This document shows, piece by piece, positions 14,297-23,349 of a DNA stretch of 53,629 nt; within the stretch, counting starts at the first letter, position 1, and each line of letters opens with the position of its first letter. Source of the stretch: Eubacterium sp. Its GTDB lineage: Bacteria > Bacillota > Clostridia > Lachnospirales > Lachnospiraceae. The notes under the pieces were generated by a model that did not search any database, was not told the origin of the DNA, and saw only the letters and a list, made by a program, of their open reading frames with translations. Where the stretch lies: contig JAFRNE010000023.1 of the NCBI GenBank assembly GCA_017430325.1, positions 1 to 53,629 of the forward strand, in the 5' to 3' direction. Both the position numbers and the translations under genes were made by a program.

Positions 14297-15466
14297 TTAT
14301 TTCGCTCTGAGTCTTGTGATAAAGCTCTGAATTCTCGAGATAGCCTCACGCAGCTCGTCAATCGAGTACGCATAAGATATTCTCACGAAGCCCTCTCCGC
14401 AGTCGCCGAAGGCCGTGCCCGGAACCACCGCTAGCTTCTCTTCCATAAGGAGTCTTGTACAGAACTCATCACTGGTCATACCGAACTCCTGAATAGAAGG
14501 AAATACATAAAAGGCGCCGTAAGGCTCAAAGCAAGGAAGTCCCATTATCTCAAACTGTCTCATAAGGAACTTTCTGCGCATATCGTAGGACTCACGCATC
14601 TTCGCGATATCCTTGTCGCCTTCCTTGATCGCACTGATTGCTGCATACTGGCTTGTTGTCGGAGCGCACATTATTGCAAACTGATGGATCTTAGTCATCT
14701 GCTCAGCGATCAGCTTCGGAGCAAGTGCATAGCCCAGTCTCCAGCCCGTCATCGCGTAAGCCTTTGAGAAACCGTTGACAACTATAGTTCTTTCAAGCAT
14801 TCCCGGCAGCGCTGCAATTGAGAAGTGAGCAGCCTCGCCATAGGTCAGCTCCGAATATATTTCATCGGAAATAACTATGATATCCTTCTCCACCGCGATC
14901 TTGGCGATAGGAATAAGGTCTTCCTTGGTCATGATCGCACCTGTCGGATTGTTCGGGAAGGAAAGTATAAGTATCTTCGTCTTGTCCGTGATAGCACTGA
15001 GAAGTTCTTCCGGAGTGAGACGGAATTCATTTTCATTTTTAAGGCTTATAGTAACCGGCTTTCCACCCGCAAGCAGAGTGCACGGTACGTAAGAAACATA
15101 ACAAGGTTCAGGGATGATGACCTCATCTCCCGGATTGATGAGCGCACGAAGTGCAAGGTCGATTCCCTCACTTCCGCCGACGGTTATGAGGCATTCGCCC
15201 TTCGGCTCGTATTTGCAGCCGTATTTTCGCTCATACATATCGCAGATTTCGGTTCGGAGCTCGAGAAGACCCGAATTCGAAGTGTAGAAGGTCTTGCCCT
15301 TCTCCAGCGAATAGATACCCTCGTCGCAGATATGCCACGGTGTGTCAAAATCCGGCTCGCCAACACCCAGAGAGATAGCATCCGGCATCTCACTGACTAT
15401 ATCAAAGAATTTTCTGATACCTGACGGTTTAAGTCCGACAACTGTATTACTCAGAGGATTTCTCAT
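14297..15466 (-). CDS. Class I/II PLP-dependent aminotransferase
   Basis: 389 residues, usual length for fold-type I aminotransferases. NNPTG (172-176), the Asp/Tyr pair in SDEIYSELTYG (Asp201, Tyr204) and the Schiff-base lysine in NGFSKAYAMTGWRLGYA (Lys235) are all present. Converts an amino acid to its keto acid; substrate not evident (aspartate, aromatic or alanine-type all possible). Its ATG overlaps the stop of the Lrp/AsnC gene, so the regulator probably senses the amino acid the enzyme handles. Confidence 0.92.
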   Translation of the reverse strand: MRNPLSNTVVGLKPSGIRKFFDIVSEMPDAISLGVGEPDFDTPWHICDEGIYSLEKGKTFYTSNSGLLELRTEICDMYERKYGCKYEPKGECLITVGGSEGIDLALRALINPGDEVIIPEPCYVSYVPCTLLAGGKPVTISLKNENEFRLTPEELLSAITDKTKILILSFPNNPTGAIMTKEDLIPIAKIAVEKDIIVISDEIYSELTYGEAAHFSIAALPGMLERTIVVNGFSKAYAMTGWRLGYALAPKLIAEQMTKIHQFAIMCAPTTSQYAAISAIKEGDKDIAKMRESYDMRRKFLMRQFEIMGLPCFEPYGAFYVFPSIQEFGMTSDEFCTRLLMEEKLAVVPGTAFGDCGEGFVRISYAYSIDELREAISRIQSFITRLRAK

Positions 15467-15966
15467 GGCATTATCTGTATCCTTTCATCATTTTCCTTCT
15501 CTGACTGGAAGATCACATTGTGGTCCTTATATTTCTTCAGTACAAAGTAAGTTGCTGTTGAAACGACCGACTCCATCGGAGCGATCTTCTCATATACGAA
15601 ATGCGAGATGTCCTTCATGCTTGTACCCTCGATAGTAAGGATGAGGTCCGATGTGGAACCTGACATAAGATGAACGGAATCCACCTCTTCAAATCTGCTG
15701 ATCCTTGTAGCAATCCTGTCGAAGCCCTCTCCCCTGACCGGTGATATCTTCACGCCTATAAGTGCCGTAACCTTGTCACTTCCTTCGAACGCATCCCAGT
15801 TTATCACAGTATGATAGCCGCAGATAACCTTTGCCTTCTCGAGGGCTGCTATCTCCTCCGCCACCTCCTGCTCATCTCTGCCCATCATGGCTGCGATGTC
15901 GGCCGCCGAAAGCCGGCTGTTCTTCTCGATTATCCCGAGTAATTCTTCTTTTTCTGCTATCGTCAT
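15463..15966 (-). CDS. Lrp/AsnC-family transcriptional regulator
   Basis: 167 residues. N-terminal helix-turn-helix (LLGIIEKNSRLSAADIAAMMGRDEQEVAEEIAALEKAKVICGY) followed by the RAM/ACT-like ligand domain (VTALIGVKISPVRGEGFDRIATRISRFEEVDSVHLMSGSTSDL). Lrp proteins bind an amino acid and control its metabolism. Coupled by a 4-bp overlap to the aminotransferase gene. Confidence 0.92.
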   Translation of the reverse strand: MTIAEKEELLGIIEKNSRLSAADIAAMMGRDEQEVAEEIAALEKAKVICGYHTVINWDAFEGSDKVTALIGVKISPVRGEGFDRIATRISRFEEVDSVHLMSGSTSDLILTIEGTSMKDISHFVYEKIAPMESVVSTATYFVLKKYKDHNVIFQSEKENDERIQIMP

Positions 15967-16000
15967 TTACCTTTCCTCCGTTCTATCTATAACATATTAA

Positions 16001-17026
16001 TTAATCACCAAAGATCTCATCCCCATCAGGCATATCCAGCTTGCGATTGATCGGAAATATATCTGAAACTATACACTTCAGTTTTTCCTTAGTAAATTCT
16101 CCGGCGTCATATACAGCAAGCTCTGTATTGGCTCGTATAGAGTTCACCACAGATTCTGCGTTCTCCGGTGATGCCGCTGCAACGAGAGCTCCTGTGCTGC
16201 AAAGAAGATATGGATTAAGTCCGAGACGTTCACATATCTCGATCGTTTCCTGCTTTATCGGAATGCACTCATGCTTTACACGGGCACCAAGCCCTGCCGC
16301 TTCTGCTATCTGATAGATGGCAGCATATATGCCTCCGAAGGAAGCATCATGCACCTTCTTTGCACCATCCTTATATGCAGCCTCCGCTGCTTTTTCTATA
16401 CTGAGTACCGATCTGTCATTTATCTTTATCTTGTCGAGGTAGCTTGCCGGAAGTTTATCCTTAAGCACTTCCTTATGCCTCTCTCTTAGGACTGCCGCAC
16501 CGTAGAGCCCTGCATCTCCTGCGACTATCAGCCTGTCCCCCGGCAGGATCTTTGTGCTGCAGGGATTTCCTGTGTTTGAAAACGCCGTCACAGCTGCAGT
16601 GTATTTATCCTCCTTCATCGCTTCGGAGATCTTTGTATCTCCACCGATAATGAAGATCCCCTGTGAAGAAGTAAGCTCGGTCAGGTCGTTCATCATCTTC
16701 CTGACAACGCCCTCTTTAACCTTCGTACCAAGCGTCAGCCTTACTGAAATAAAGTTCGGCTTTCCTCCTGCGGCATAAAGGTTATTGCAGGCTCTGATGT
16801 AAGCCATCTCCAGACAGCTGAGCCCTGAGACCACGTCATTATCCTTCGGAAGCTCTGCGCTGTCACAATAGCCTTCAGCTACGGTCAGGTGAGCATCCTC
16901 CCTAATATCAAGTAGAGCGGCATCATTTCCTGCAGCCGCTCCACCTTCTGTAATCTTTTTATTTTTTGCGATATGCTTAACAACGCTTCTGTTAAGCACC
17001 ATTTCCGAAATACTACCTGTATTCAT
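16001..17026 (-). CDS. AIR synthase-related protein (HypE-like)
   Basis: 341 residues of the PurM/SelD/ThiL/HypE ATP-binding superfamily. Visible are GNDAALLD near residue 33, FIIGGDTKIS and KKVHDASFGGIYAAIYQIAEAAGLG, the last resembling the HDxTxGG region of HypE. The C-terminal PRxC tail of true HypE is absent (it ends DEIFGD), so thiocarbamate/cyanide chemistry for hydrogenase is unlikely. Probably an ATP-dependent kinase or ligase-type enzyme of unknown substrate. It starts 4 bp after the VanW gene stops. Confidence 0.8.
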   Translation of the reverse strand: MNTGSISEMVLNRSVVKHIAKNKKITEGGAAAGNDAALLDIREDAHLTVAEGYCDSAELPKDNDVVSGLSCLEMAYIRACNNLYAAGGKPNFISVRLTLGTKVKEGVVRKMMNDLTELTSSQGIFIIGGDTKISEAMKEDKYTAAVTAFSNTGNPCSTKILPGDRLIVAGDAGLYGAAVLRERHKEVLKDKLPASYLDKIKINDRSVLSIEKAAEAAYKDGAKKVHDASFGGIYAAIYQIAEAAGLGARVKHECIPIKQETIEICERLGLNPYLLCSTGALVAAASPENAESVVNSIRANTELAVYDAGEFTKEKLKCIVSDIFPINRKLDMPDGDEIFGD

Positions 17027-17030
17027 CTAT

Positions 17031-18581
17031 TCACTCTGCCTTTGCAGCATCACTAGGAGTTGCGGTTTCCGTTGTACCCTCAGTCGTCTTCTCTGTCGAA
17101 CCGCTCTCAGCCGTATTCTGCTCGGTACTTGCTTCCGTCTTGTCCTTATCTTTATCCTTGCCTTTATCCTTATCTTTGTCTTTATCCTTATCCTCAGGCT
17201 CCTTCGGATTTCTCGAAATATGCTTAGCCGCCGGTGAATAAGTACTTGTATTTATAAGCACTTTATCAACAAGCTCGCCGTCCTCGTAAACGAATTTCCA
17301 AAGCTCGGTCTCGTAACCCTCTCTGGCCTCCTGAGTAACCTTCTCCTCTCCCGGTTCAAGTGTCTCATCATCCTTTATGACATCCTTGCCCGGCTGAAGA
17401 ACCTCGGTTATGTAAGACTCGAATTCGATAGTCCTGTTCGACGGTCTTGTTTCCTTGCCGTAAATATTAAATGTGATATAAACACCGTCACAGATCGATT
17501 CGATATAGATCGGTGCAGAACTGCTGTTGGTAAATACAAGATCCAGATAACCGCCTGCGATCGCTGCATCATATGAAAGATCAACATAGTGAACCGGCTG
17601 GCCGTGATTATCTCTCTCATCTATCTGGAGCTCTGCACGAAGAAGTGCATTGTACAGCGTTGTTGAAACCTGGCAGACACCGCCGCCGTAATCCTCTCCT
17701 GTACCATCTCCGATAAATACAGTCGCCTTATAGAATCCGTTATCTCCGTTGATAGGGCTGATGGTCCAGTAGAAGGACAGCTGCTCACCCGGATACATGA
17801 TCGTTCCGTTAAGTATTTCCGCAGCTCTCTCAACGTTCTTCATACGATCCTCTGCGCTCTCGTAATCTGTTGTATAGCTTCCGAGAAGAGATGTTATCTC
17901 TGCAAGAGAATCTGCACTATTATCATTATTCTGTGAAACAACAAGGTCGGTTGTTATATCGGAAATACCCTTCTCACCGGAGAGCTCACCGTTTATCGCA
18001 TCTGTCACTGTCTTGTAGTCAACAGACATCTTGACATTTGAAGCTGTTACCTTTACGGTTCCGTCATCCTTCTTGATGAGAGTTGTCTCAGCACCCTCAT
18101 TGATCCTGCTTCCGATCGCAGCATTCACAACTGAGCTGAGCTTCTCCTGATTGACAGACTTAATACTGGTATAACCAACACCTTTTCCATTCTCGATATT
18201 TTTATTTTCCTTATATCGTTTGAAGATGTCGCCGGTATTTCCAACATTGACTGCCTCATCGATCACTTCATCATAATCAACTGTAAGGCCAAGCTCGCCA
18301 AGCGTTGTCTCAACATTACCATAAGTGTCATTCTTCAGAACCACCTTGGTATCACCCAGCTCTTCAACCTTCTTGCTGATCTTCTCTTTTGCCTCTTCCC
18401 TTGTGAGTCCACCCACATCAACTCCGTCGATCGTCACACCGTTTCGGATAGTAGTACCCTCAGCGTAAACCACCGAAGTATTATCGTCAGGCGCAGCAAA
18501 ACGACCTACCATTGGCAGGCACATCATAAATGCACTAAGAATATACAGTTTTCTAAAAGTACCGTTTATTCTACGTTTCAT
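17031..18581 (-). CDS. VanW-family cell wall protein
   Basis: 516 residues. An N-terminal hydrophobic segment (LYILSAFMMCLPMVGRF) anchors or exports it. Residues about 45-230 form two peptidoglycan-binding-4-like units (GVTIDGVDVGGLTREEAKEKI). The VanW domain follows (AAEILNGTIMYPGEQLSFYWTISP, then GGGVCQVSTTLYNALLRAELQIDERDNH), then a G5-like region. The tail is a low-complexity (DK)n stretch followed by Ser/Thr/Glu, probably a wall-spanning linker. VanW proteins sit outside the membrane; their enzymatic role is not settled. Confidence 0.9.
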   Translation of the reverse strand: MKRRINGTFRKLYILSAFMMCLPMVGRFAAPDDNTSVVYAEGTTIRNGVTIDGVDVGGLTREEAKEKISKKVEELGDTKVVLKNDTYGNVETTLGELGLTVDYDEVIDEAVNVGNTGDIFKRYKENKNIENGKGVGYTSIKSVNQEKLSSVVNAAIGSRINEGAETTLIKKDDGTVKVTASNVKMSVDYKTVTDAINGELSGEKGISDITTDLVVSQNNDNSADSLAEITSLLGSYTTDYESAEDRMKNVERAAEILNGTIMYPGEQLSFYWTISPINGDNGFYKATVFIGDGTGEDYGGGVCQVSTTLYNALLRAELQIDERDNHGQPVHYVDLSYDAAIAGGYLDLVFTNSSSAPIYIESICDGVYITFNIYGKETRPSNRTIEFESYITEVLQPGKDVIKDDETLEPGEEKVTQEAREGYETELWKFVYEDGELVDKVLINTSTYSPAAKHISRNPKEPEDKDKDKDKDKGKDKDKDKTEASTEQNTAESGSTEKTTEGTTETATPSDAAKAE

Positions 18582-18603
18582 ATTCTCACTTCCGGATTAT
18601 AAT

Positions 18604-18714
18604 TTATAATGCTGATACAAGCATACCGATAACGAATCCAAGTACAAGAAGTACACAGATCGCAATGGCAACTGCTTTTCTTTTCTTTGAGTTCTTCTTA
18701 CTGAAATCTACCAT
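18604..18714 (-). CDS. Small membrane protein, 36 aa
   Basis: ATG 18714 is preceded by AAAGGAG. The peptide starts MVDFSKKNSKKRKAVAIAI and ends LGFVIGMLVSAL: a basic N-terminus (Lys-rich) and one membrane helix. It lies between the ABC exporter operon and the VanW gene, all on the same strand, with VanW starting 22 bp downstream. Function unknown. Confidence 0.65.
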   Translation of the reverse strand: MVDFSKKNSKKRKAVAIAICVLLVLGFVIGMLVSAL

Positions 18715-18803
18715 TGTATTTTAACTCCTTTAAAGGTTACTTTTTTGTCTACAAAACAATCTAACACTATTTACATTATTTTACAAACATTATTTGATAA
18801 ATA

Positions 18804-20627
18804 TTAGGTTTCGTTTCCGGCAAACTGAGTCATATAAAGTTTATGATAGCTGCCCTTTTTCTTAAGCAGTTCCTCGTGGGTTCCGCTTTCGATGATATGA
18901 CCCTTGTCCATAACGACTATCGTGTCCGCATCGCGGATGGTGGAAAGCCTGTGTGCGATGATGAGACTGGTCCTGTTCTTCATAAGTCTGACCATGGCAT
19001 TCTGGATATGCTGCTCGGTTCTGGTATCCACGCTGGACGTCGCTTCGTCAAGTATCAGGATCTTCGGATATGACAGAAATGCTCGGCCGATGGTTATCAT
19101 CTGCCTCTGGCCCTGTGACAGATTTGCACCTGCAGAGCTGAGAAAGGTGTCGTAACCCTCCGGCAGCCTCTCCGCAACCTTATATACATGCGAAAGCTTA
19201 GCCGCCTCTTCCATCTTTTCATCGGAAATACTTTCGTCGGCGTATTTCATATTTCCACGAAGCGTATCAGAGAAAAGCACCGAATCCTGAAGAACAATTC
19301 CTATGGAATCTCTAAGTGTGTCAGAAGCTATGCCTCTTATCTCCTTGCCGTCAACGGTTATCTCGCCGCTGTAATTGTCGTAGAATCTCATGAGAAGATT
19401 GACAACCGTCGTCTTGCCGCTGCCGGTGGAACCGACCAGCGCGATCTTCTTTCCGGCTTCTATCTTCAGGTTGAAATCACTAATTACCTTCTGACCAGGA
19501 ACATAGCCAAAATCAACATGCTTAAATTCTATTATACCGTGGTCGATCTTGAAGTCCGGATCACCGCTCTTATCCTCTTCCTTTTCATCAAGGATGCCAA
19601 ATATTCTCTCGGCACCGGCGATGGCAGTCTCTATCTGGCCATATAGCTGGGCAAGCTCATTTATCGGTCTTGAAAACTGCTTCGAATAAATGATAAATGC
19701 AGAGATGACTCCGACTGATATTTCACCCTTTACAGCGAACCATGCACCAAAGGCGGCAACGATAACAAAGGAAACGTTGCTGATGGTATTCATGACCGGA
19801 CCCATGGCATTTCCTATGATATCCGCAATGATACCGGTCTTCGTCATATTATCGCTGACCTTCTCAAACTGCTCTATCGTTTCCTCCTGAAGGTTGTAGG
19901 CAGTAACAGTCTTGATATCCGTGACCTTCTCCTCAACTATTCCGTTCAGCTCGCCGAGGAGAGCCTGTCTCTTCAGATAAAGCTTTCTCATAAAGTGCGA
20001 CATGATCCTTGTAGTTATGACCGTAAGTATTACTGTCGTACAGGTAAGAAGTGTCAGTGGGATGCTGTAACAAAGCATCACGATCAGTGTTCCGATAAGT
20101 GTGAGCACACCGGAGAAAAGTGACGAAAGCGACTGGCTGATAACGTTCGAAACGTTCTCTGCATCATTTGTCATTCGGCTCATGATATCTCCGTGAGAAT
20201 GGGTATCAATATACGATATCGGAAGATTTATTATCTTATCAAACAGCTGATTACGCAGTCTGTCGATGATCCTTCTTGAAAGATTTGCAGACACAAAACC
20301 CTGCAGCAGAGTCGCCGCACCATGTATCGCATAGGTGATCATTATGATCACAAGCAGTCTCGGTATCCTGCCAAATTTTCTGTCCACAAGACTGTCGATG
20401 GCATCGCTCTGGAAGCTCGGTGCCAGCACGTTTGCAACAACGGTGATCACGACCACGATGGCAAGTATTATCACCGCTTTAAGCTCCGGCTTGAAGAAGC
20501 TGATAAGTCTCTTAAGAGTCTTGCCGCGGTCCTTCGCCTTCTCAACCGGCTTACCCATATTTCCCGGACGGTTGCCCGACCTGAAGCCTCTTTCTATGAT
20601 CGAAGAGGTTGGTTTACTCTGACTCAT
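18804..20627 (-). CDS. ABC exporter half-transporter, subunit B (canonical ATPase site)
   Basis: 607 residues: six-helix membrane domain (about 40-330) then nucleotide-binding domain. Walker A is GSTGSGKTT, signature ANLSQGQRQ, Walker B ILILDEATSSVD with the catalytic Glu. The ATG overlaps the stop of the partner gene (4 bp). With the partner it forms a heterodimeric type IV exporter for drugs, lipids or peptides; no substrate can be told. Confidence 0.93.
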   Translation of the reverse strand: MSQSKPTSSIIERGFRSGNRPGNMGKPVEKAKDRGKTLKRLISFFKPELKAVIILAIVVVITVVANVLAPSFQSDAIDSLVDRKFGRIPRLLVIIMITYAIHGAATLLQGFVSANLSRRIIDRLRNQLFDKIINLPISYIDTHSHGDIMSRMTNDAENVSNVISQSLSSLFSGVLTLIGTLIVMLCYSIPLTLLTCTTVILTVITTRIMSHFMRKLYLKRQALLGELNGIVEEKVTDIKTVTAYNLQEETIEQFEKVSDNMTKTGIIADIIGNAMGPVMNTISNVSFVIVAAFGAWFAVKGEISVGVISAFIIYSKQFSRPINELAQLYGQIETAIAGAERIFGILDEKEEDKSGDPDFKIDHGIIEFKHVDFGYVPGQKVISDFNLKIEAGKKIALVGSTGSGKTTVVNLLMRFYDNYSGEITVDGKEIRGIASDTLRDSIGIVLQDSVLFSDTLRGNMKYADESISDEKMEEAAKLSHVYKVAERLPEGYDTFLSSAGANLSQGQRQMITIGRAFLSYPKILILDEATSSVDTRTEQHIQNAMVRLMKNRTSLIIAHRLSTIRDADTIVVMDKGHIIESGTHEELLKKKGSYHKLYMTQFAGNET

Positions 20628-22534
20628 GAGAGATCACCTCCCTCCGGACGATCTGATACGTCAGTTTTTGCCGCCTCAACATCGGCCGCTGCGTTTGAGT
20701 CCGCGAGGGCTGCCGCCACTCCCGGTTCATCCGACAGCTTCAGCTGGGATTCGTAAATATCCTTGTAAATATCACTGCTCTCCATCAGCTCGTTATGCGT
20801 TCCGATCGCTGAGATGGTTCCACCGTCAAGAACAACGATCCTGTCTGCATTTCTTATGGATGCAACTCGCTGGGCAATGATTATCTTGGTTATGTTTTTG
20901 TATTTTGAATTGAGCGCCTCGTACAGCTTCGCTTCTGTGCGAAGGTCAAGGGCGCTTGTTGAATCATCAAATATTATTATCTCGCTGCGTCTGAGAAGTG
21001 CTCTGCTTATGGCTATCCTCTGCTTCTGACCGCCCGAAAGACTCATACCGCCCTCTGCAACCTCAGTATCGTAGCCATCCTTCTGCTGCTGTATGAAATC
21101 ATCTGCCTGGGCAGCCTTTGCAGCCTCGATTATCTCTTCATCAGTCGCGCCGCGTCTGCCGATGGAAATATTGTCGCGGATCGTCGTACTGAAAAGCTCA
21201 CTCTTCTGCAGACAAACTGTAACCTTATCTCTAAGGGTACTGAGCTTGTAATCCTTCACCGGAATACCGTCAACAAGCACCTCACCGCTGCTCGGATCGT
21301 AGAATCTCGGAATAAGATTGACCAGCGTAGACTTGCCGCTGCCGGTGGCACCGATTATCGCAAGAGTCTCGCCGCTCTTTATCTCCAGATTCACATCCTT
21401 CAGAACCCGGGTACCGTTATCCGGATATGTGAAGCTGACATTTTTAAAGATGACTGAGCCGCCAACACCGCTCGCACTATCAACCGCGCCATTCTGAACA
21501 CCGGCCACTGCGTCTGATGCACCGGTCGTACCATTCTGCTGAGCTGCTCCATCAACAGCACCATCCTTTATAACAGGCTCGCTCTCAAGCACTTCCTTCA
21601 GTCTCTTCGAAGAAACAAGTCCTCTCGAAAGAGTCTGGAATATCATTGCCAGCATCATCATTCCGTTAAGGATCTGGGATATATAAGTGATCGCAGCCAT
21701 AACGGCACCCGGTGCGATATCACCGGTCTTAACGCCGCCCATACCGATGAAAAGTATTCCGACAACAGCTGCATTTAAAACGATATTCATGATCGGGCGC
21801 ATGAAGGAAAGAAGTATCTGAACTCTAAACTGAGTATCCACCAGTTCCTTACTTGCCTTTCCGAAACGCTTCTTCTCTCTGTCCTCCTGCACAAATGCCT
21901 TGACCACGCGGTTACCGTTGACATTTTCCTGCATGATGCCGTTCATCTTATCAAGGAATTTCTGGAGAAGCAGGAAGAGCGGATTGGTCTTCCACACAAC
22001 AAAGGTTATGTGAAGTATGATAAGCGGAAATGCGCAGGCGATTATCACGCCAAAAGAAAGATCCAGCGAAAGAAGGGCGATGGTTCCGCCCACAAAGAAC
22101 ATGAGGCATCTGACAAAGCCTCTGATAACCTGCATAACAAGCTGCTGGAGCTGAGTCACGTCATTCGTAATCCTTGTTACCAGCGAGCCGGTTGTAAAAT
22201 CATCAGTCTGCTCGAAGGAAAAATGCATGATCCTCCTGAAGCAGGCTTTTCTGATATCATTACCGAAATTCTGCCCTGCTATATTTGTAAATACAGCCGA
22301 CAATATTCCAAAAAGGCATCCGAAGATAACAACGATTATCATTCTGATACCGATGGAAACAACAAGTGAAACATCTGAGCTGCCGCCATTTCCGCTGCCG
22401 AGGATGCCTTCATCGACTATCCTCTGCATCATCTTCGGCTGCAGCAGGTCGACAACAACCTCGCCCACCATGAAAAATGATGCGAGCATTGCCAGAACCC
22501 AGTATTTTTTTAAATATCTAAGTATAACTTTCAT
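20624..22534 (-). CDS. ABC exporter half-transporter, subunit A (degenerate ATPase site)
   Basis: 636 residues: membrane domain then nucleotide-binding domain with Walker A GATGSGKST, signature MSLSGGQKQR and Walker B IIIFDDSTSALD. The catalytic Glu after Walker B is Asp, as in the non-catalytic half of heterodimeric exporters such as TM287/288 or BmrCD. An Ala/Gly/Asp/Gln-rich insert (about 335-365) links the two domains and is unusual. The C-terminal tail is acidic/Ala-rich. Directly coupled to subunit B. Confidence 0.93.
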   Translation of the reverse strand: MKVILRYLKKYWVLAMLASFFMVGEVVVDLLQPKMMQRIVDEGILGSGNGGSSDVSLVVSIGIRMIIVVIFGCLFGILSAVFTNIAGQNFGNDIRKACFRRIMHFSFEQTDDFTTGSLVTRITNDVTQLQQLVMQVIRGFVRCLMFFVGGTIALLSLDLSFGVIIACAFPLIILHITFVVWKTNPLFLLLQKFLDKMNGIMQENVNGNRVVKAFVQEDREKKRFGKASKELVDTQFRVQILLSFMRPIMNIVLNAAVVGILFIGMGGVKTGDIAPGAVMAAITYISQILNGMMMLAMIFQTLSRGLVSSKRLKEVLESEPVIKDGAVDGAAQQNGTTGASDAVAGVQNGAVDSASGVGGSVIFKNVSFTYPDNGTRVLKDVNLEIKSGETLAIIGATGSGKSTLVNLIPRFYDPSSGEVLVDGIPVKDYKLSTLRDKVTVCLQKSELFSTTIRDNISIGRRGATDEEIIEAAKAAQADDFIQQQKDGYDTEVAEGGMSLSGGQKQRIAISRALLRRSEIIIFDDSTSALDLRTEAKLYEALNSKYKNITKIIIAQRVASIRNADRIVVLDGGTISAIGTHNELMESSDIYKDIYESQLKLSDEPGVAAALADSNAAADVEAAKTDVSDRPEGGDLS

Positions 22535-22561
22535 TTTCCAGCCCTCATATCAAACGGACCA

Positions 22562-23197
22562 TTACTTCTTTGGTGCAGACTTGCAGACCTCGCGCAGTAC
22601 GCATTCATCGCATTTCGGTCTTCTTGCGATGCATATCTTTCTTCCGTGAGCGATCACCTGGATATTGAAGAGTATCCACTGCTCCTTCGGAAGTATCTTC
22701 ATGAGGTCGTATTCAACCTTCACCGGATCATCATTCGGGGTAAGTCCCAGCAGTTTTGAAACTCGCTTCACATGGGTATCCACCACTATACTCGGCTCGT
22801 TATAAACGTTACCGCGGACAACATTTGCGGTCTTCCTTCCGACTCCCGGCAGCTTCACCAGAAGCTCAATATCGGACGGCACCTCGCCGCCGTATTCCTC
22901 TAGAAGGACCTTAGCGCAGGCGATGATATTTTTCGCCTTATTCCTGTAGAAGCCCGTGGAAAATATATCCTTCATCAGCTCATTTTCGTCCGCCTCGGCG
23001 AAGCTTTTCACGTCAGGATATTTCTTATAAAGCTCCCTCGTTACCATATTTACGCGGTCATCCGTGCACTGTGCGGAAAGAATAGTCGCAAACAGAAGCT
23101 GCCACGGATATTTATATTCAAGATATGTATGAAGGTTCGTACCATACTCTTCATTGAGAAGCTGCGTCACCCTCTCAGCACGTTCTTTTTTTGTCAT
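22562..23197 (-). CDS. nth: Endonuclease III (DNA glycosylase/AP lyase)
   Basis: 211 residues, standard length. The helix-hairpin-helix LPGVGRKTA carries catalytic Lys122, and VDTHV carries Asp140. The 4Fe-4S cluster ligands are CIARRPKCDECVLREVC (C-x6-C-x2-C-x5-C) near the C-terminus. Removes oxidised pyrimidines and cuts the abasic site in base-excision repair. It follows the DUF815 gene after a 15-bp minisatellite. Confidence 0.96.
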   Translation of the reverse strand: MTKKERAERVTQLLNEEYGTNLHTYLEYKYPWQLLFATILSAQCTDDRVNMVTRELYKKYPDVKSFAEADENELMKDIFSTGFYRNKAKNIIACAKVLLEEYGGEVPSDIELLVKLPGVGRKTANVVRGNVYNEPSIVVDTHVKRVSKLLGLTPNDDPVKVEYDLMKILPKEQWILFNIQVIAHGRKICIARRPKCDECVLREVCKSAPKK

Positions 23198-23220
23198 ACT
23201 CTTCTCTCCTCAATTCTTAC

Positions 23221-23310
23221 ACTCATGCACAATGATCGCACGCACGATTATCTCATGTACGATGATCCCATACGCTATGATCTCACGCATGATGATTCCT
23301 TGCACAATGA
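23221..23310. repeat. 15-bp minisatellite, six degenerate units
   Basis: Six consecutive 15-bp units without gaps, pattern TCNCAYGCACRATGA (for example TCTCATGTACGATGA, TCTCACGCATGATGA). It fills the gap between the DUF815 stop and the nth start. Because 15 is a multiple of three, the minus strand would read as a five-residue repeat (IIVHE-like), but no supported gene covers it. Confidence 0.85.
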
Positions 23311-23349
23311 TCATATTACCGCTCGGTTCTCTTTGATACCGTAATTTAT

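Noticed and set aside
17150..17200. Short tandem repeat as CRISPR-like array
   Set aside because: It is the (DK)n codon repeat inside the VanW protein tail, without spacers.
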